39,252 nucleotides of DNA from contig SFLG01000028.1 in assembly GCA_004553485.1 (NCBI GenBank), positions 1 through 39,252 on the forward strand, in the 5' to 3' direction. The stretch is from Bacteroidales bacterium (GTDB taxonomy: Bacteria > Bacteroidota > Bacteroidia > Bacteroidales > Muribaculaceae). The translations under genes were made by a program, and so were the position numbers. The notes below the pieces were generated by a model. That model had not been told where the DNA came from. It saw only the letters and a program-made list of their open reading frames with translations, and made no database searches. Of the stretch, positions 8,238 to 16,394 are shown piece after piece (position 1 is the stretch's first letter; the number at the start of each line of letters is the position of its first letter).

Positions 8238-8324
8238 ATAGTAAATGTATGTTAATTAATCAGTTGAGGGGACTGGAAATATTAAAAACAGCTAAATTAA
8301 GGCTTCTATTGCTAATTTATCAAG

Positions 8325-8332
8325 CAAAAGTA
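8325..8332 (-). promoter_or_regulatory. Candidate -7 box for gyrA
   Basis: Minus-strand TACTTTTG matches TAnnTTTG, about 88 bp upstream of the gyrA start, in AT-rich DNA. No TTTG is found at 19-21 bp spacing. Confidence 0.4.
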
Positions 8333-8403
8333 CTAAAAATATCGCGAAAAAGCACTAACTTTACATAGTCAAAAGGGAAATTAATGTTAAAATTCCCGCC
8401 AGA

Positions 8404-8447
8404 GCCATTCATTTTGGCACGCCATTCACTATGGCACGCTCTTTGTT
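8404..8447 (+). promoter_or_regulatory. Tandem dyad repeat with sigma-54-like motif upstream of clpC
   Basis: Two 18-bp units, GCCATTCATTTTGGCACG (8404-8421) and GCCATTCACTATGGCACG (8421-8438), share 16 of 18 bases with a period of 17. Each contains the dyad GCCA-N7-TGGC. The second runs into TGGCACG-N4-TTGTT (8432-8447), one base from the sigma-54 consensus TGGCACG-N4-TTGC. A competing -7 box, TAGGTTTG at 8447-8454, has no well-spaced -33. The rest of the 348-bp gyrA-clpC gap is AT-rich on the gyrA side, and I see nothing else in it. Confidence 0.45.
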
Positions 8448-8585
8448 AGGTTTGCCGGCAGATGCTCCGGCCCACGCCGCCACCGCGGTTTACCACCATC
8501 GCTACGGCTGTCGACGGCTGCGCGCCGCCATCGCCGACGCATCACAATTTGTATAAACACGATTATCACAAGTTTTCGCATAATT

Positions 8586-11171
8586 ATGGACAACAACTAC
8601 ACCCAGGAGTTCACTGCAACCCTGAACGAGGCCATGCGCGAGGCCGGACGTCACAACTGCAGTGTCGTCACTCCCGAGTTCGTACTGCTGGGAATGCGCA
8701 ACACAAACAATACCGGCTTCCGGCTGCTTGAAAACGTCGGCGGCAGAGAGACCGTCAAGGCCATCCTCGACAATCTCGACGCATCGCTGTTCAACCTCGA
8801 CACGCCGACGGGCCACTCGCTCAGCAGCGCCCCCATCACCGACCGCATCGTCAAGCTCAGCATCCTCGAGGCTCGAATACAGCACAGCAGCGAGGTCACA
8901 CCCGAGCACCTGCTGTTAGCCATTTTCCGCAACAACGAAATACGCAGCATGGAATTTATGAAACCCTTCACCAACGCATCCATATCATACGAGACACTGT
9001 CCTCGGCCCTCACCTCGGGCAACGGCAAAGCCGCCGAGGCTCCCGTGGCCGGCGCCGACTTCATGGACGATGACAGCGACACCGAGCCCCGCCGCGGCGA
9101 GGGCCCGTCCGGCTCGTCGTCGCGTCAGGGTGCCCGCCGCCAGCAGGCCGGCAGCCCCGACACACCCATGCTCGACAAATTCGGCCGCGACATGACCGAC
9201 GCCGCCGCCAACGACCGGCTCGACCCCGTAGTGGGACGTCAGACCGAAATCGAACGCCTGGCGCAGATCCTCTCGCGCCGCAAAAAGAACAACCCCGTGC
9301 TCATCGGCGAGCCCGGCGTGGGCAAATCGGCCATCGTCGAAGGCCTGGCCCTGCGCATCGTGCGCCGCGAGGTGCCCCACGTGCTGCTCGACAAGCGCGT
9401 CATCTCGCTCGACATGGGCAGCCTCGTCGCCGGCACCAAGTACCGCGGCGAGTTCGAGGAGCGCATCAAAGGCATCCTCAACGAGCTGGCAAAGTCCAAC
9501 AACGTAATCCTCTTCATCGACGAGATACACACCATCGTCGGCGCCGGCAACCCCTCGGGCAGCATGGACGCCGCCAATATGCTCAAGCCCGCCCTTGCTC
9601 GCGGCGAGATACAGTGCATCGGCGCAACCACCCTCGACGAGTACCGCAAGAACATCGAAAAGGACGGCGCCCTCGAACGTCGCTTCCAGAAGGTGATGGT
9701 AGAGCCCACCACCGCCGAGGAGACCCTTGCCATCCTCAACAACATCAAGGACAAATACGAGGCACACCACAACGTGCGCTACACCGACGACGCCCTGCGC
9801 GCCTGCGTGACCCTCACCGGACGCTACATCAGCGACCGCAACTACCCCGACAAGGCCATCGACGCCCTCGACGAGGCCGGATCGCGCGTGCACATCACCA
9901 ACGTCAACACCCCCGACGGCATCACCGCCATCGAGAAGGAGATCGAGGACGCCAACGCCCGCAAGGTGGAGGCCGCACGCCGTCTCGACTTCGAGCAGGC
10001 CGCCCGCTGGCGCGACCGCGCACAGGAGCTGTCGGCAAAGCTCGAGCGCGAGGTGCTGGAGTGGCGCAAGACAATGGACGAGTCGCCCGAGATTGTCGAC
10101 GAGGAGAAGGTGGCCGAGGTAGTGGCCATGATGACCGGCGTGCCCGTCCAGCGCATAGCGCAGGCCGAGGGCAAGCGCCTGCGCGAGATGGCTCCCGCCA
10201 TCAAGCGCAGCATCATCGGCCAGGACGCCGCCATCGACAAGGTGGTGCGCGCCATCCAGCGCAACCGCGTAGGCCTCAAGGACCCCAACAAGCCCATCGG
10301 CACGTTCCTCTTCCTCGGCCCCACCGGCGTGGGCAAGACCCATCTGGCCAAGAAACTCGCCGAGTACATGTTCGACTCGGCCGACACCCTCATCCGCATC
10401 GACATGAGCGAGTATATGGAGAAGTTCACCGTCAGCCGTCTTGTCGGTGCCCCTCCCGGCTACGTAGGATACGAGGAGGGCGGCCAGCTCACCGAACAGG
10501 TGCGCCGCCACCCCTACTCCATCGTTCTGCTCGACGAAATCGAGAAGGCACACCCCGACGTCTTCAACCTGCTGCTGCAGGTGATGGACGAAGGACGCCT
10601 CACCGACAGCCTCGGCCGCCGCATCGACTTCAAGAACACCATCATCATCATGACGTCGAACATCGGCGTGCGCCAGCTGCGCGACTTCGGCAACGGCGTC
10701 GGCTTCAACACCGTCGGCGACGACGGCTCGATGGACTCGGACCACGCCCGCGGCGTAATCCAGAAGGCGCTCAACAAGGCCTTCTCGCCCGAATTCCTCA
10801 ACCGCGTCGACGACCTGGTAATCTTTGACTCGCTCTCGCGCGAGTCGATCTTCCGCATCATCGATGTCGAGCTGGCAGGCTTCTACCGCCGCGTGGCCGA
10901 CCTGGGCTACACCCTCAGCCTCACCGACAGCGCCAAGGACTTTGTCGCCGGCAAGGGCTACGACCAGAAGTACGGCGCACGTCCCCTCAAGCGAGCCATC
11001 CAGAAGTACCTCGAGGACGAGCTGGCCGAGCTCATCATCAGCGCCGAGGCCGCTCCCGGCGACACCGTTGTCATAGACTATGACAAAACGGCTGACAAGA
11101 TTGTCAGCAGCATCGTACCCTCGCAGAAGGTCATCGAGGCCCCGCAGCAGCCCAAGGCTCTGCTTCAGTGA
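8586..11171 (+). CDS. clpC: Clp protease ATP-binding subunit ClpC
   Basis: AAA+ unfoldase that feeds substrates into ClpP. The 861-residue protein has an N-domain (about 1-145), a long Ser/Gly/Arg-rich linker (about 150-195), a first AAA+ module (Walker A GEPGVGKS near 241, Walker B VILFIDEIHT), and a short middle segment near 448-490 containing a UVR-type motif (ARRLDFEQAARWRDRAQEL). A second AAA+ module follows (Walker A GPTGVGKT near 577, SIVLLDEIEKAHPDVF). The short middle domain and UVR motif separate it from the disaggregase ClpB. A VGF tripeptide in NGVGFNT near 704 fits the ClpP-docking loop. It is divergent from gyrA and followed by a terminator, so it is probably monocistronic. Confidence 0.93.
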   Translation: MDNNYTQEFTATLNEAMREAGRHNCSVVTPEFVLLGMRNTNNTGFRLLENVGGRETVKAILDNLDASLFNLDTPTGHSLSSAPITDRIVKLSILEARIQHSSEVTPEHLLLAIFRNNEIRSMEFMKPFTNASISYETLSSALTSGNGKAAEAPVAGADFMDDDSDTEPRRGEGPSGSSSRQGARRQQAGSPDTPMLDKFGRDMTDAAANDRLDPVVGRQTEIERLAQILSRRKKNNPVLIGEPGVGKSAIVEGLALRIVRREVPHVLLDKRVISLDMGSLVAGTKYRGEFEERIKGILNELAKSNNVILFIDEIHTIVGAGNPSGSMDAANMLKPALARGEIQCIGATTLDEYRKNIEKDGALERRFQKVMVEPTTAEETLAILNNIKDKYEAHHNVRYTDDALRACVTLTGRYISDRNYPDKAIDALDEAGSRVHITNVNTPDGITAIEKEIEDANARKVEAARRLDFEQAARWRDRAQELSAKLEREVLEWRKTMDESPEIVDEEKVAEVVAMMTGVPVQRIAQAEGKRLREMAPAIKRSIIGQDAAIDKVVRAIQRNRVGLKDPNKPIGTFLFLGPTGVGKTHLAKKLAEYMFDSADTLIRIDMSEYMEKFTVSRLVGAPPGYVGYEEGGQLTEQVRRHPYSIVLLDEIEKAHPDVFNLLLQVMDEGRLTDSLGRRIDFKNTIIIMTSNIGVRQLRDFGNGVGFNTVGDDGSMDSDHARGVIQKALNKAFSPEFLNRVDDLVIFDSLSRESIFRIIDVELAGFYRRVADLGYTLSLTDSAKDFVAGKGYDQKYGARPLKRAIQKYLEDELAELIISAEAAPGDTVVIDYDKTADKIVSSIVPSQKVIEAPQQPKALLQ

Positions 11172-11222
11172 CACGACGGCTCTGCCATCGGCGGCAGATT
11201 TAGTTAACATAATTTAATATCA

Positions 11223-11253
11223 AATGCCACACCCCGCGTGTGGCATTTTTTTT
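11223..11253 (+). terminator. Intrinsic terminator of clpC
   Basis: Arms AATGCCACAC / GTGTGGCATT are perfect over 10 bp with a 5-base loop, and run directly into a tract of eight T (the last two arm bases included). A smaller CTGCC / GGCAG hairpin precedes it at 11182-11197. Confidence 0.95.
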
Positions 11254-11258
11254 GCTCT

Positions 11259-11278
11259 GTTGTTATCGTGATAACAAC
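11259..11278. promoter_or_regulatory. 20-bp palindrome upstream of htpG
   Basis: GTTGTTATC-GT-GATAACAAC has perfect 9-bp arms and a 2-base centre, a shape typical of a dimeric repressor site rather than of an RNA hairpin. It lies 68 bp upstream of htpG, just after the clpC terminator. No TAnnTTTG box is found between it and htpG. Confidence 0.5.
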
Positions 11279-11345
11279 TTACGCCCGCACCGAGCCTGTT
11301 GGCATAAACCAAAGTATATAATTACAAACTAACAGATACAACGAT

Positions 11346-13343
11346 ATGCAAAAAGGAACAATTGGTGTAACCACCGACAACATTTTTCCGGTAATCAAGA
11401 AATTTCTGTACAGCGACCACGAGATTTTTCTGCGCGAGCTGGTGAGCAACGCCGTCGACGCCACCCAGAAGCTGCGCACGCTCTCGTCGTTCGGCGAATA
11501 TAAGGGCGAGCTGGGCGACCTCGACGTCACGGTCACCGTCGACAAGGAGAAAGGCACCCTCACCGTCACCGACCGCGGCATAGGCATGACCGCCGAGGAC
11601 ATCGACAAATACATCAACCAGATCGCCTTCTCCGGCGCCGAGGAATTCCTTGCCAAATACAAGGACTCGGCCAACGCCATCATCGGCCACTTCGGCCTGG
11701 GCTTCTACTCGGCCTTCATGGTCTCGTCCAAGGTGGAGATACGCTCGCTCTCGTACAAGGAGGGCGCAAAGGGCGTGATGTGGAGCTGCGACGGCTCGCC
11801 CGAATTCGAGATGGGCGACTGCGACAAGACCGACCGCGGCACCGAGATAACCCTCTACATCGACGACGACAACAAGGAATTCCTCGAGCAGGCGCGCATC
11901 GACACTCTGCTCAAGAAGTACTGCCGCTTCCTGCCCGTCCCCGTGCGCAGCGGCGATAAGGTAATCAACGACACAGCCCCGCAGTGGACAAAGAAGCCCA
12001 GCGAGCTCACCGACGACGACTACCGCAACTTCTACCACGAGCTCTATCCCGGCCAGGACGACCCCCTGTTCTGGATCCACCTTAACGTCGACTACCCCTT
12101 CACCCTCACCGGCATTCTCTACTTCCCCAAAATCCACAACAACTTCGAGGTCAACCGCAACCGCATCCAGCTTTACTGCAACCAGGTCTTCGTCACCGAC
12201 TCGGTGGAGGGTGTGGTACCCGAGTTTATGATGCTGATGCAGGGCGTGATAGACTCGCCCGACATTCCTCTCAACGTCTCGCGCTCGTATCTGCAGAGCG
12301 ACACGGCCGTCAAGAAGATTTCGGGATACATCACCAAGAAGGTCGCCCAGCGCCTCGAAGACCTCTTCAAGGCCGACCGCAAAGACTTTGAGTCGAAGTG
12401 GGACGACATCAAGATTTTCATCCAGTATGGTATGCTCACCGACCCCAAATTCGCCGAGCAGGCCATGAAGTTCGTCCTCCTCAAGGACACCGAAGACCGC
12501 TACTTCACCCTCGACGAATACCGCAAGCTGGTAGAGGCACAGCAGACCGACAAAAACGGCGACATCATCTACCTCTACGCCACCGACCCCACCGCCCAGT
12601 ACACTTACATCAAGGGCGCGACCGACCGCGGCTACGATGTCCTGCTAATGGACGGTCAGCTCGACAGCCACTTCATCGGCCTCATGGAGCAGAAGCTCGA
12701 AAAGACCCGCTTTGTGCGCGTCGACTCGGACGTCATCGACAACCTCATCCTCAAGGAGGACAAGCGCAACGTCACCCTCTCCGACACACAGCGCTCAGTG
12801 CTCACAACGGTGTTCTCGTCGCAGATACCCACTGTCGAAAAGACCAACTTCCTCGTTTCGTTCGAGGCCCTCGGCGAGACATCGATGCCCGTCGTCATCA
12901 CCCAGAACGAGTTCATGCGCCGCATGAAGGACATGGCAGCCCTGCAGCCCGGCATGAACTTCTACGGCGAGCTGCCCGACTCGTTCAACCTCGTCGTCAA
13001 CACCGACAGCCCGCTCGTCGCTCGCGTCACCGAGGCCGCCGACAAATCCGTCGCCGGAAAGGTACAGCCGCTGATGGACAAGGTCAACGCCGACAACGCG
13101 CAGATCACCACCCTCCGCGGCGACGGCAAGACAGCCCCCGACACCGAGACCCAGCAGAAAATCTCCGACCTCGAAAAGGCCGTCGCAGACACCCGCGCCG
13201 AGCAGGAGAAACTCGTCAAAGACTTTGCCCAAGGCCAGCCCCTGGTAAAACAGATGATTGACCTCGCCCTCCTCGGCAACGGCCTCCTCCGCGGCAAAAA
13301 CCTCAACGACTTCATCACCCGCAGCATCTCCCTCCTCAAATAA
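11346..13343 (+). CDS. htpG: Chaperone HtpG (Hsp90 family)
   Basis: Cytoplasmic ATP-dependent chaperone. The 665-residue length is longer than E. coli HtpG (624) but usual for Bacteroidales. The N-terminal GHKL ATPase shows ELVSNAVDA (Glu and Asn of the ATP site), DRGIGMT and GHFGLGFYSAFMV; the middle domain shows NFYHELYPGQDDPLFWIHLNVDYPFTLTGILYFP and NRNRIQLYCNQVFV; the C-terminal dimerisation region carries a Lys/Glu/Ala-rich helix near 590-630. ATG at 11346 follows an AT-rich leader. It stands next to clpC, a sensible stress-response pairing, but with its own upstream region and a terminator between the two. Confidence 0.97.
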   Translation: MQKGTIGVTTDNIFPVIKKFLYSDHEIFLRELVSNAVDATQKLRTLSSFGEYKGELGDLDVTVTVDKEKGTLTVTDRGIGMTAEDIDKYINQIAFSGAEEFLAKYKDSANAIIGHFGLGFYSAFMVSSKVEIRSLSYKEGAKGVMWSCDGSPEFEMGDCDKTDRGTEITLYIDDDNKEFLEQARIDTLLKKYCRFLPVPVRSGDKVINDTAPQWTKKPSELTDDDYRNFYHELYPGQDDPLFWIHLNVDYPFTLTGILYFPKIHNNFEVNRNRIQLYCNQVFVTDSVEGVVPEFMMLMQGVIDSPDIPLNVSRSYLQSDTAVKKISGYITKKVAQRLEDLFKADRKDFESKWDDIKIFIQYGMLTDPKFAEQAMKFVLLKDTEDRYFTLDEYRKLVEAQQTDKNGDIIYLYATDPTAQYTYIKGATDRGYDVLLMDGQLDSHFIGLMEQKLEKTRFVRVDSDVIDNLILKEDKRNVTLSDTQRSVLTTVFSSQIPTVEKTNFLVSFEALGETSMPVVITQNEFMRRMKDMAALQPGMNFYGELPDSFNLVVNTDSPLVARVTEAADKSVAGKVQPLMDKVNADNAQITTLRGDGKTAPDTETQQKISDLEKAVADTRAEQEKLVKDFAQGQPLVKQMIDLALLGNGLLRGKNLNDFITRSISLLK

Positions 13344-13365
13344 CCCCGCCCCCACTATGACAACA

Positions 13366-13399
13366 GAGGCCCCGAGAGCATCCCGCTCTCCGGGGCCTC
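13366..13399. terminator. Hairpin between htpG and the CotH gene
   Basis: Long GC-rich stem (GAGGCCCCGAGAGC against GCTCTCCGGGGCCTC, one bulged base) between two converging genes. It lacks a strong T-run on either side but could serve both directions. Confidence 0.6.
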
Positions 13400-13406
13400 C
13401 GTCATT

Positions 13407-13433
13407 TGATACCTCTGATAACTCTGATTACCC
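13407..13433. repeat. 9-bp-period tract (TGATAnCTC type)
   Basis: Three units TGATACCTC, TGATAACTC, TGATTACCC, ending 6 bp beyond the 3' end of the CotH gene and following the htpG terminator. The same unit type reappears at 16278-16322. Confidence 0.7.
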
Positions 13434-13439
13434 GGTGGG

Positions 13440-15197
13440 TTACCGGACGGCAAGTTTTTGGTGGGCCACGATGTAGAGGCCGGGGGCGGTGGGGATGGTG
13501 TTGAGGCCGGGGGTGACGCGGACGCTACGCTGGCGGCCGTCGATGGCGGTGATGGTGATGTCGGCGGCGGTGGCGGCGATGACTTCGATGCAACCGTGGC
13601 CGGGACGGACGACGGTCGTCCTAACTTCAGGCGCGAGGACACCGCCCTCCGAGCCCCACTGCTGTTTGAGCCATTCGATTGAGCCCGTCATCCAGCGGCG
13701 CAGATTGCCCGATTGTGTCGTCACGTCGGCGTGGGCGTACTGCGGCCAGCGGATAGCGTCGCAGAGGGCGGCGGCCTCGATGTCGCCGGCGAGCTGCGTA
13801 AGCACGTTGTCGAGGTGGGCGGGACCGTCGTTGAGGAAGTCGGCCCACACCTTCTTCACCGCCTCGACAAACAGCGGCATCTTGTAAAATCCGCCAATCC
13901 ATACCTGGCTGAAGTCGGGCCGGTCAAAGATAAACCGGGGCGCGTCGGCACGCGACGGGCTGAAGGCGTTGCCGAAGTCCCACACCGGTCCGAACATCCA
14001 CTTCTGCTCCTGTCCGCGCTGGCGGTTGAGGTAACATGAACCGTGGAACGACTCCATATCCAGCATAATCTGGTTAGTGATGAAATAGCGTGCGAGAATG
14101 TCAAAGTCGACAAGACCTGCGGCCGACACCTGGTCGCCGCCCTCGACAGCCGCATTGATCTTCTGCATCTGGTCGAGGAGATAGTCGTTCTGCTCGGCCG
14201 AGAGAATTTCGGGCGATTTGTACGTGAACCATATCTGACTGCCGTCCGCAGCGATAACCGTCACGTGGGGGTCCGTGTTGTAGTTGTCAATCTCGACGAG
14301 CCAGCCACCGTCGACATCCGTTGTCGCTTCGTCAGCCTGCTCCACGACGTCGACACGGTCGGCGTCGACGCGAATTGTCTCCGTCAGCCAGTACAGCCCG
14401 CGGTAATCGCCGTTGAGCACCAGCTCGACGGGGCGTGTCGCCGGTGTCCACGGCATCCCCAGCGACTCGGAGATGGCAAAGCCGAGGGCGTTGCGCAGGC
14501 CCGCGGCAGTGTCGTCGGCATGGGCGAGCAGGGCGAAGTGCTTGCTATTGTCCATACCCAACAGTGCCGCCTTGCTGTCGAGCTTGAGGCGGTAAGGCTT
14601 TTTCTCGAAGCCCGTCCATGTGTAGTTTCCGCGGCCCTTGATCTGCAGAGTCAGCGGACTGGCAGACGTGCCGACAGCCTCAACGCCCTCCACACCCATC
14701 GGGTCGAGGTAGTAAGTGGCCCGCAGATATGTCTCCTTCGAGGTCACCGGCGTGTTGTTCTCGGTGGAAATGAAAAGCACGGGGAGAGTGCCCGACCACG
14801 GCTCGCCGCTCTGGTTGCCCGTCGAGAACATCATCCGCATATTGGCGAGGTCGACCTTAAGGACATACGCGCGCGAGGCCGGGGCGACTATATCGCCTGA
14901 CGTGGCGACATATTTTATAGGTATCCAGACATCCTCGCTGACCTCGCCGGCGGGATAGAGTGTGCCCGTGTCGAAGGTCGTCCACGAGCCATTGGGATCG
15001 GTGACCGAGAGCTTGAACTTAGTCTTGCCCGTCAGATCGAGGTAGTGACGGTAGACACCGTCCGACAGGTCGATTTTTATGGGCGAATTGATATCCCAGT
15101 TTGTCAGCTCGCCCACAAAATAAAGACTTTGCGGGAGCGTCTGCGCCTGCGAGAGCAGCGCCAGAAACAGAGTCAGTACAGCAAAAATACGTTTCAT
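13440..15197 (-). CDS. Secreted CotH-family protein with type IX-like C-terminus
   Basis: A 585-residue exported protein. The start at 15197 gives a clean signal peptide (MKRIFAVLTLFLALLSQAQT); the frame extends 13 codons further without one. An N-terminal carbohydrate-binding-like region (YFVGELTNWDINSPI) is followed by a CotH kinase-like domain at about 170-480: LQIKGRGNYTWTGFEKKPYRLKLD, KHFALLAHADDTAAGLRNALGF, GLYWLTETIRVDADRVDV and WMFGPVWDFGNAF. CotH proteins have an atypical kinase fold and are found in spore coats and bacterial surface proteins; the substrate here is unknown. The end (GLNTIPTAPGLYIVAHQKLAVR pattern) resembles a type A sorting domain for type IX secretion. That last point is inference from pattern. 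Confidence 0.85.
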   Translation of the reverse strand: MKRIFAVLTLFLALLSQAQTLPQSLYFVGELTNWDINSPIKIDLSDGVYRHYLDLTGKTKFKLSVTDPNGSWTTFDTGTLYPAGEVSEDVWIPIKYVATSGDIVAPASRAYVLKVDLANMRMMFSTGNQSGEPWSGTLPVLFISTENNTPVTSKETYLRATYYLDPMGVEGVEAVGTSASPLTLQIKGRGNYTWTGFEKKPYRLKLDSKAALLGMDNSKHFALLAHADDTAAGLRNALGFAISESLGMPWTPATRPVELVLNGDYRGLYWLTETIRVDADRVDVVEQADEATTDVDGGWLVEIDNYNTDPHVTVIAADGSQIWFTYKSPEILSAEQNDYLLDQMQKINAAVEGGDQVSAAGLVDFDILARYFITNQIMLDMESFHGSCYLNRQRGQEQKWMFGPVWDFGNAFSPSRADAPRFIFDRPDFSQVWIGGFYKMPLFVEAVKKVWADFLNDGPAHLDNVLTQLAGDIEAAALCDAIRWPQYAHADVTTQSGNLRRWMTGSIEWLKQQWGSEGGVLAPEVRTTVVRPGHGCIEVIAATAADITITAIDGRQRSVRVTPGLNTIPTAPGLYIVAHQKLAVR

Positions 15198-15250
15198 GGT
15201 TAAAATATTTGCAAGAGCAATTTTTTTGTTTAGCAAAATCGACTAAAAGC

Positions 15251-15312
15251 AATGGGAAGGATGAGAGAATTGGGAATTATGGGAGGATGGGAGCAGTGGG
15301 AAGGATGAGAGG
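15251..15312. repeat. 9-bp-period tract (ATGGGAAGG type)
   Basis: Seven degenerate units in which TGGG or TGAG recurs at spacings of 9, 9, 9, 8, 9 and 9 bases. It begins 5 bp beyond the stop of the homocysteine methyltransferase gene on that gene's strand. Confidence 0.75.
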
Positions 15313-15317
15313 CTGTC

Positions 15318-16196
15318 TTACAGCTTTTCGGCGAGGGCGGCGATGTGGGCGGGGGTGGTGCCGCAGCAGCCGCCGATGATGCCGGGGCGGCATTGGGCGA
15401 GGAAGCGGGCGAAGGCGTCGGCAAAGAGCGACGGGGTGACGCCGTAGCATCCATGGCTGTCGGGGAGTCCGGCGCTCGGGTACACCACAAGCGGATAAGG
15501 CGACACCTCGGCAAAGCGGAGAGCCACCGACAGCAGCGCCTCCGGGTCGTCGCCGCAGTTGAATCCGACGGCCTCGGGCTCAAAGTCGCGCACAACGTCC
15601 AGAATATCCTGCGGCGAGTGGCCGTCGGCAAGGCGTCCCGTTCGGCAGTCGACATACATCGACACCACAACGGGTATGTCGCAGCCTCTTTCGCGGCGCA
15701 CGCGGGAGATGGCGCACAGAGTGGCATCGAGCACATCGGCCGCCATCACCGTCTCCACAAGCAGCAGGTCCGCCCCACCCCGCACCAGCGCCTCGGCCTG
15801 CTCGGCCATCGCGTCCTCGACGTCCTCGCGGGAGGCGCCAAAGGCCGGGCCGATCGTTCCGGCGACAAAGACCTCGCGCCCAGCCTTCGCGGCTGCGGCG
15901 ACGGCCAGGCGTACGCCCGCCTCGTTGAGTGCCGTCACCTTGTCCTCAAGGCCATAGCGGCTCTGCGACAGGCGGTCGGCACAGAAGGTGTTGGTCGAAA
16001 TAATATCCGCCCCCGCGTCGATATACGCCCGGTGAATGGCCGTGACAGCCTCCGCGTCGACAAGGTTGAGCGCGGCAACATTGCGGTCCTCGGCCAGCCC
16101 CCGGCCAAGCGCGACAGTGCCCGTCGCCCCGTCCAGCACGAGTGGACGGTCGCCGTGCAAAGCATGCCTGAATTGTGCGTATCTGCGGGTGGTCAT
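15318..16196 (-). CDS. Stand-alone homocysteine S-methyltransferase domain protein
   Basis: A 292-residue TIM-barrel methyltransferase that matches the homocysteine-binding module of MetH and of MmuM/BHMT-type enzymes. Zinc ligands are visible: Cys214 in GFNCG and Cys277/Cys278 in GGCCGTTP. The N-terminal LDGATGT and the DIISTNTF motif are family hallmarks. The pterin, cobalamin and activation domains of MetH are absent, so it either uses another methyl donor (for example S-methylmethionine) or works with separate partner proteins. The ATG at 16196 is followed at once by the domain. It lies between prs and the CotH gene, with repeat tracts on both sides, and no metabolic partner is next to it. 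Confidence 0.88.
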   Translation of the reverse strand: MTTRRYAQFRHALHGDRPLVLDGATGTVALGRGLAEDRNVAALNLVDAEAVTAIHRAYIDAGADIISTNTFCADRLSQSRYGLEDKVTALNEAGVRLAVAAAAKAGREVFVAGTIGPAFGASREDVEDAMAEQAEALVRGGADLLLVETVMAADVLDATLCAISRVRRERGCDIPVVVSMYVDCRTGRLADGHSPQDILDVVRDFEPEAVGFNCGDDPEALLSVALRFAEVSPYPLVVYPSAGLPDSHGCYGVTPSLFADAFARFLAQCRPGIIGGCCGTTPAHIAALAEKL

Positions 16197-16210
16197 GGCT
16201 GTGGGGGGGG

Positions 16211-16322
16211 TATGTGGTGTATGTTATTTATGTTATTTATGTTATTTATGTTATGTATGTTATGTATGTGGCGTATGTGATACCTCTGATTTCTCTGATA
16301 CTTCTGGTATCTCTGATACGCC
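16211..16322. repeat. Compound 9-bp-period tract
   Basis: Two fused arrays: eight units of the TATGTTATT type from 16211 to 16282, three of them identical, then five of the TGATACCTC type from 16278 to 16322 (TGATACCTC, TGATTTCTC, TGATACTTC, TGGTATCTC, TGATACGCC). The two arrays overlap out of phase by four bases. It lies between the prs terminator and the methyltransferase start. Confidence 0.9.
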
Positions 16323-16327
16323 CTATA

Positions 16328-16370
16328 TTAAAACACTCCGGCTCCCTGGATGGTTATAGGAAGCCGGAGT
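16328..16370 (-). terminator. Intrinsic terminator of prs
   Basis: On the minus strand, arms ACTCCGGCT / AGCCGGAGT (9 bp, perfect) enclose an 18-base loop that can pair further, and are followed by GTTTTAAT. It is 25 bp past the prs stop. Confidence 0.8.
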
Positions 16371-16394
16371 TATACGTTGCGGGATGCCCGGGGT

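Noticed and set aside
8586..11171. ClpB disaggregase
   Set aside because: The middle domain is short with a UVR motif and a VGF ClpP-docking loop is present, so ClpC fits better.
8985..11210. 741-codon open frame antisense to clpC
   Set aside because: GC-rich codon bias leaves antisense frames open; the translation is low-complexity and matches no family, whereas clpC is unmistakable.
15318..16196. Truncated metH pseudogene
   Set aside because: The domain is complete with proper ends and zinc ligands, and no remnants of the other MetH domains follow it.
16211..16322. CRISPR-like array
   Set aside because: Units are 9 bp, contiguous and degenerate, without unique spacers; no cas genes nearby.
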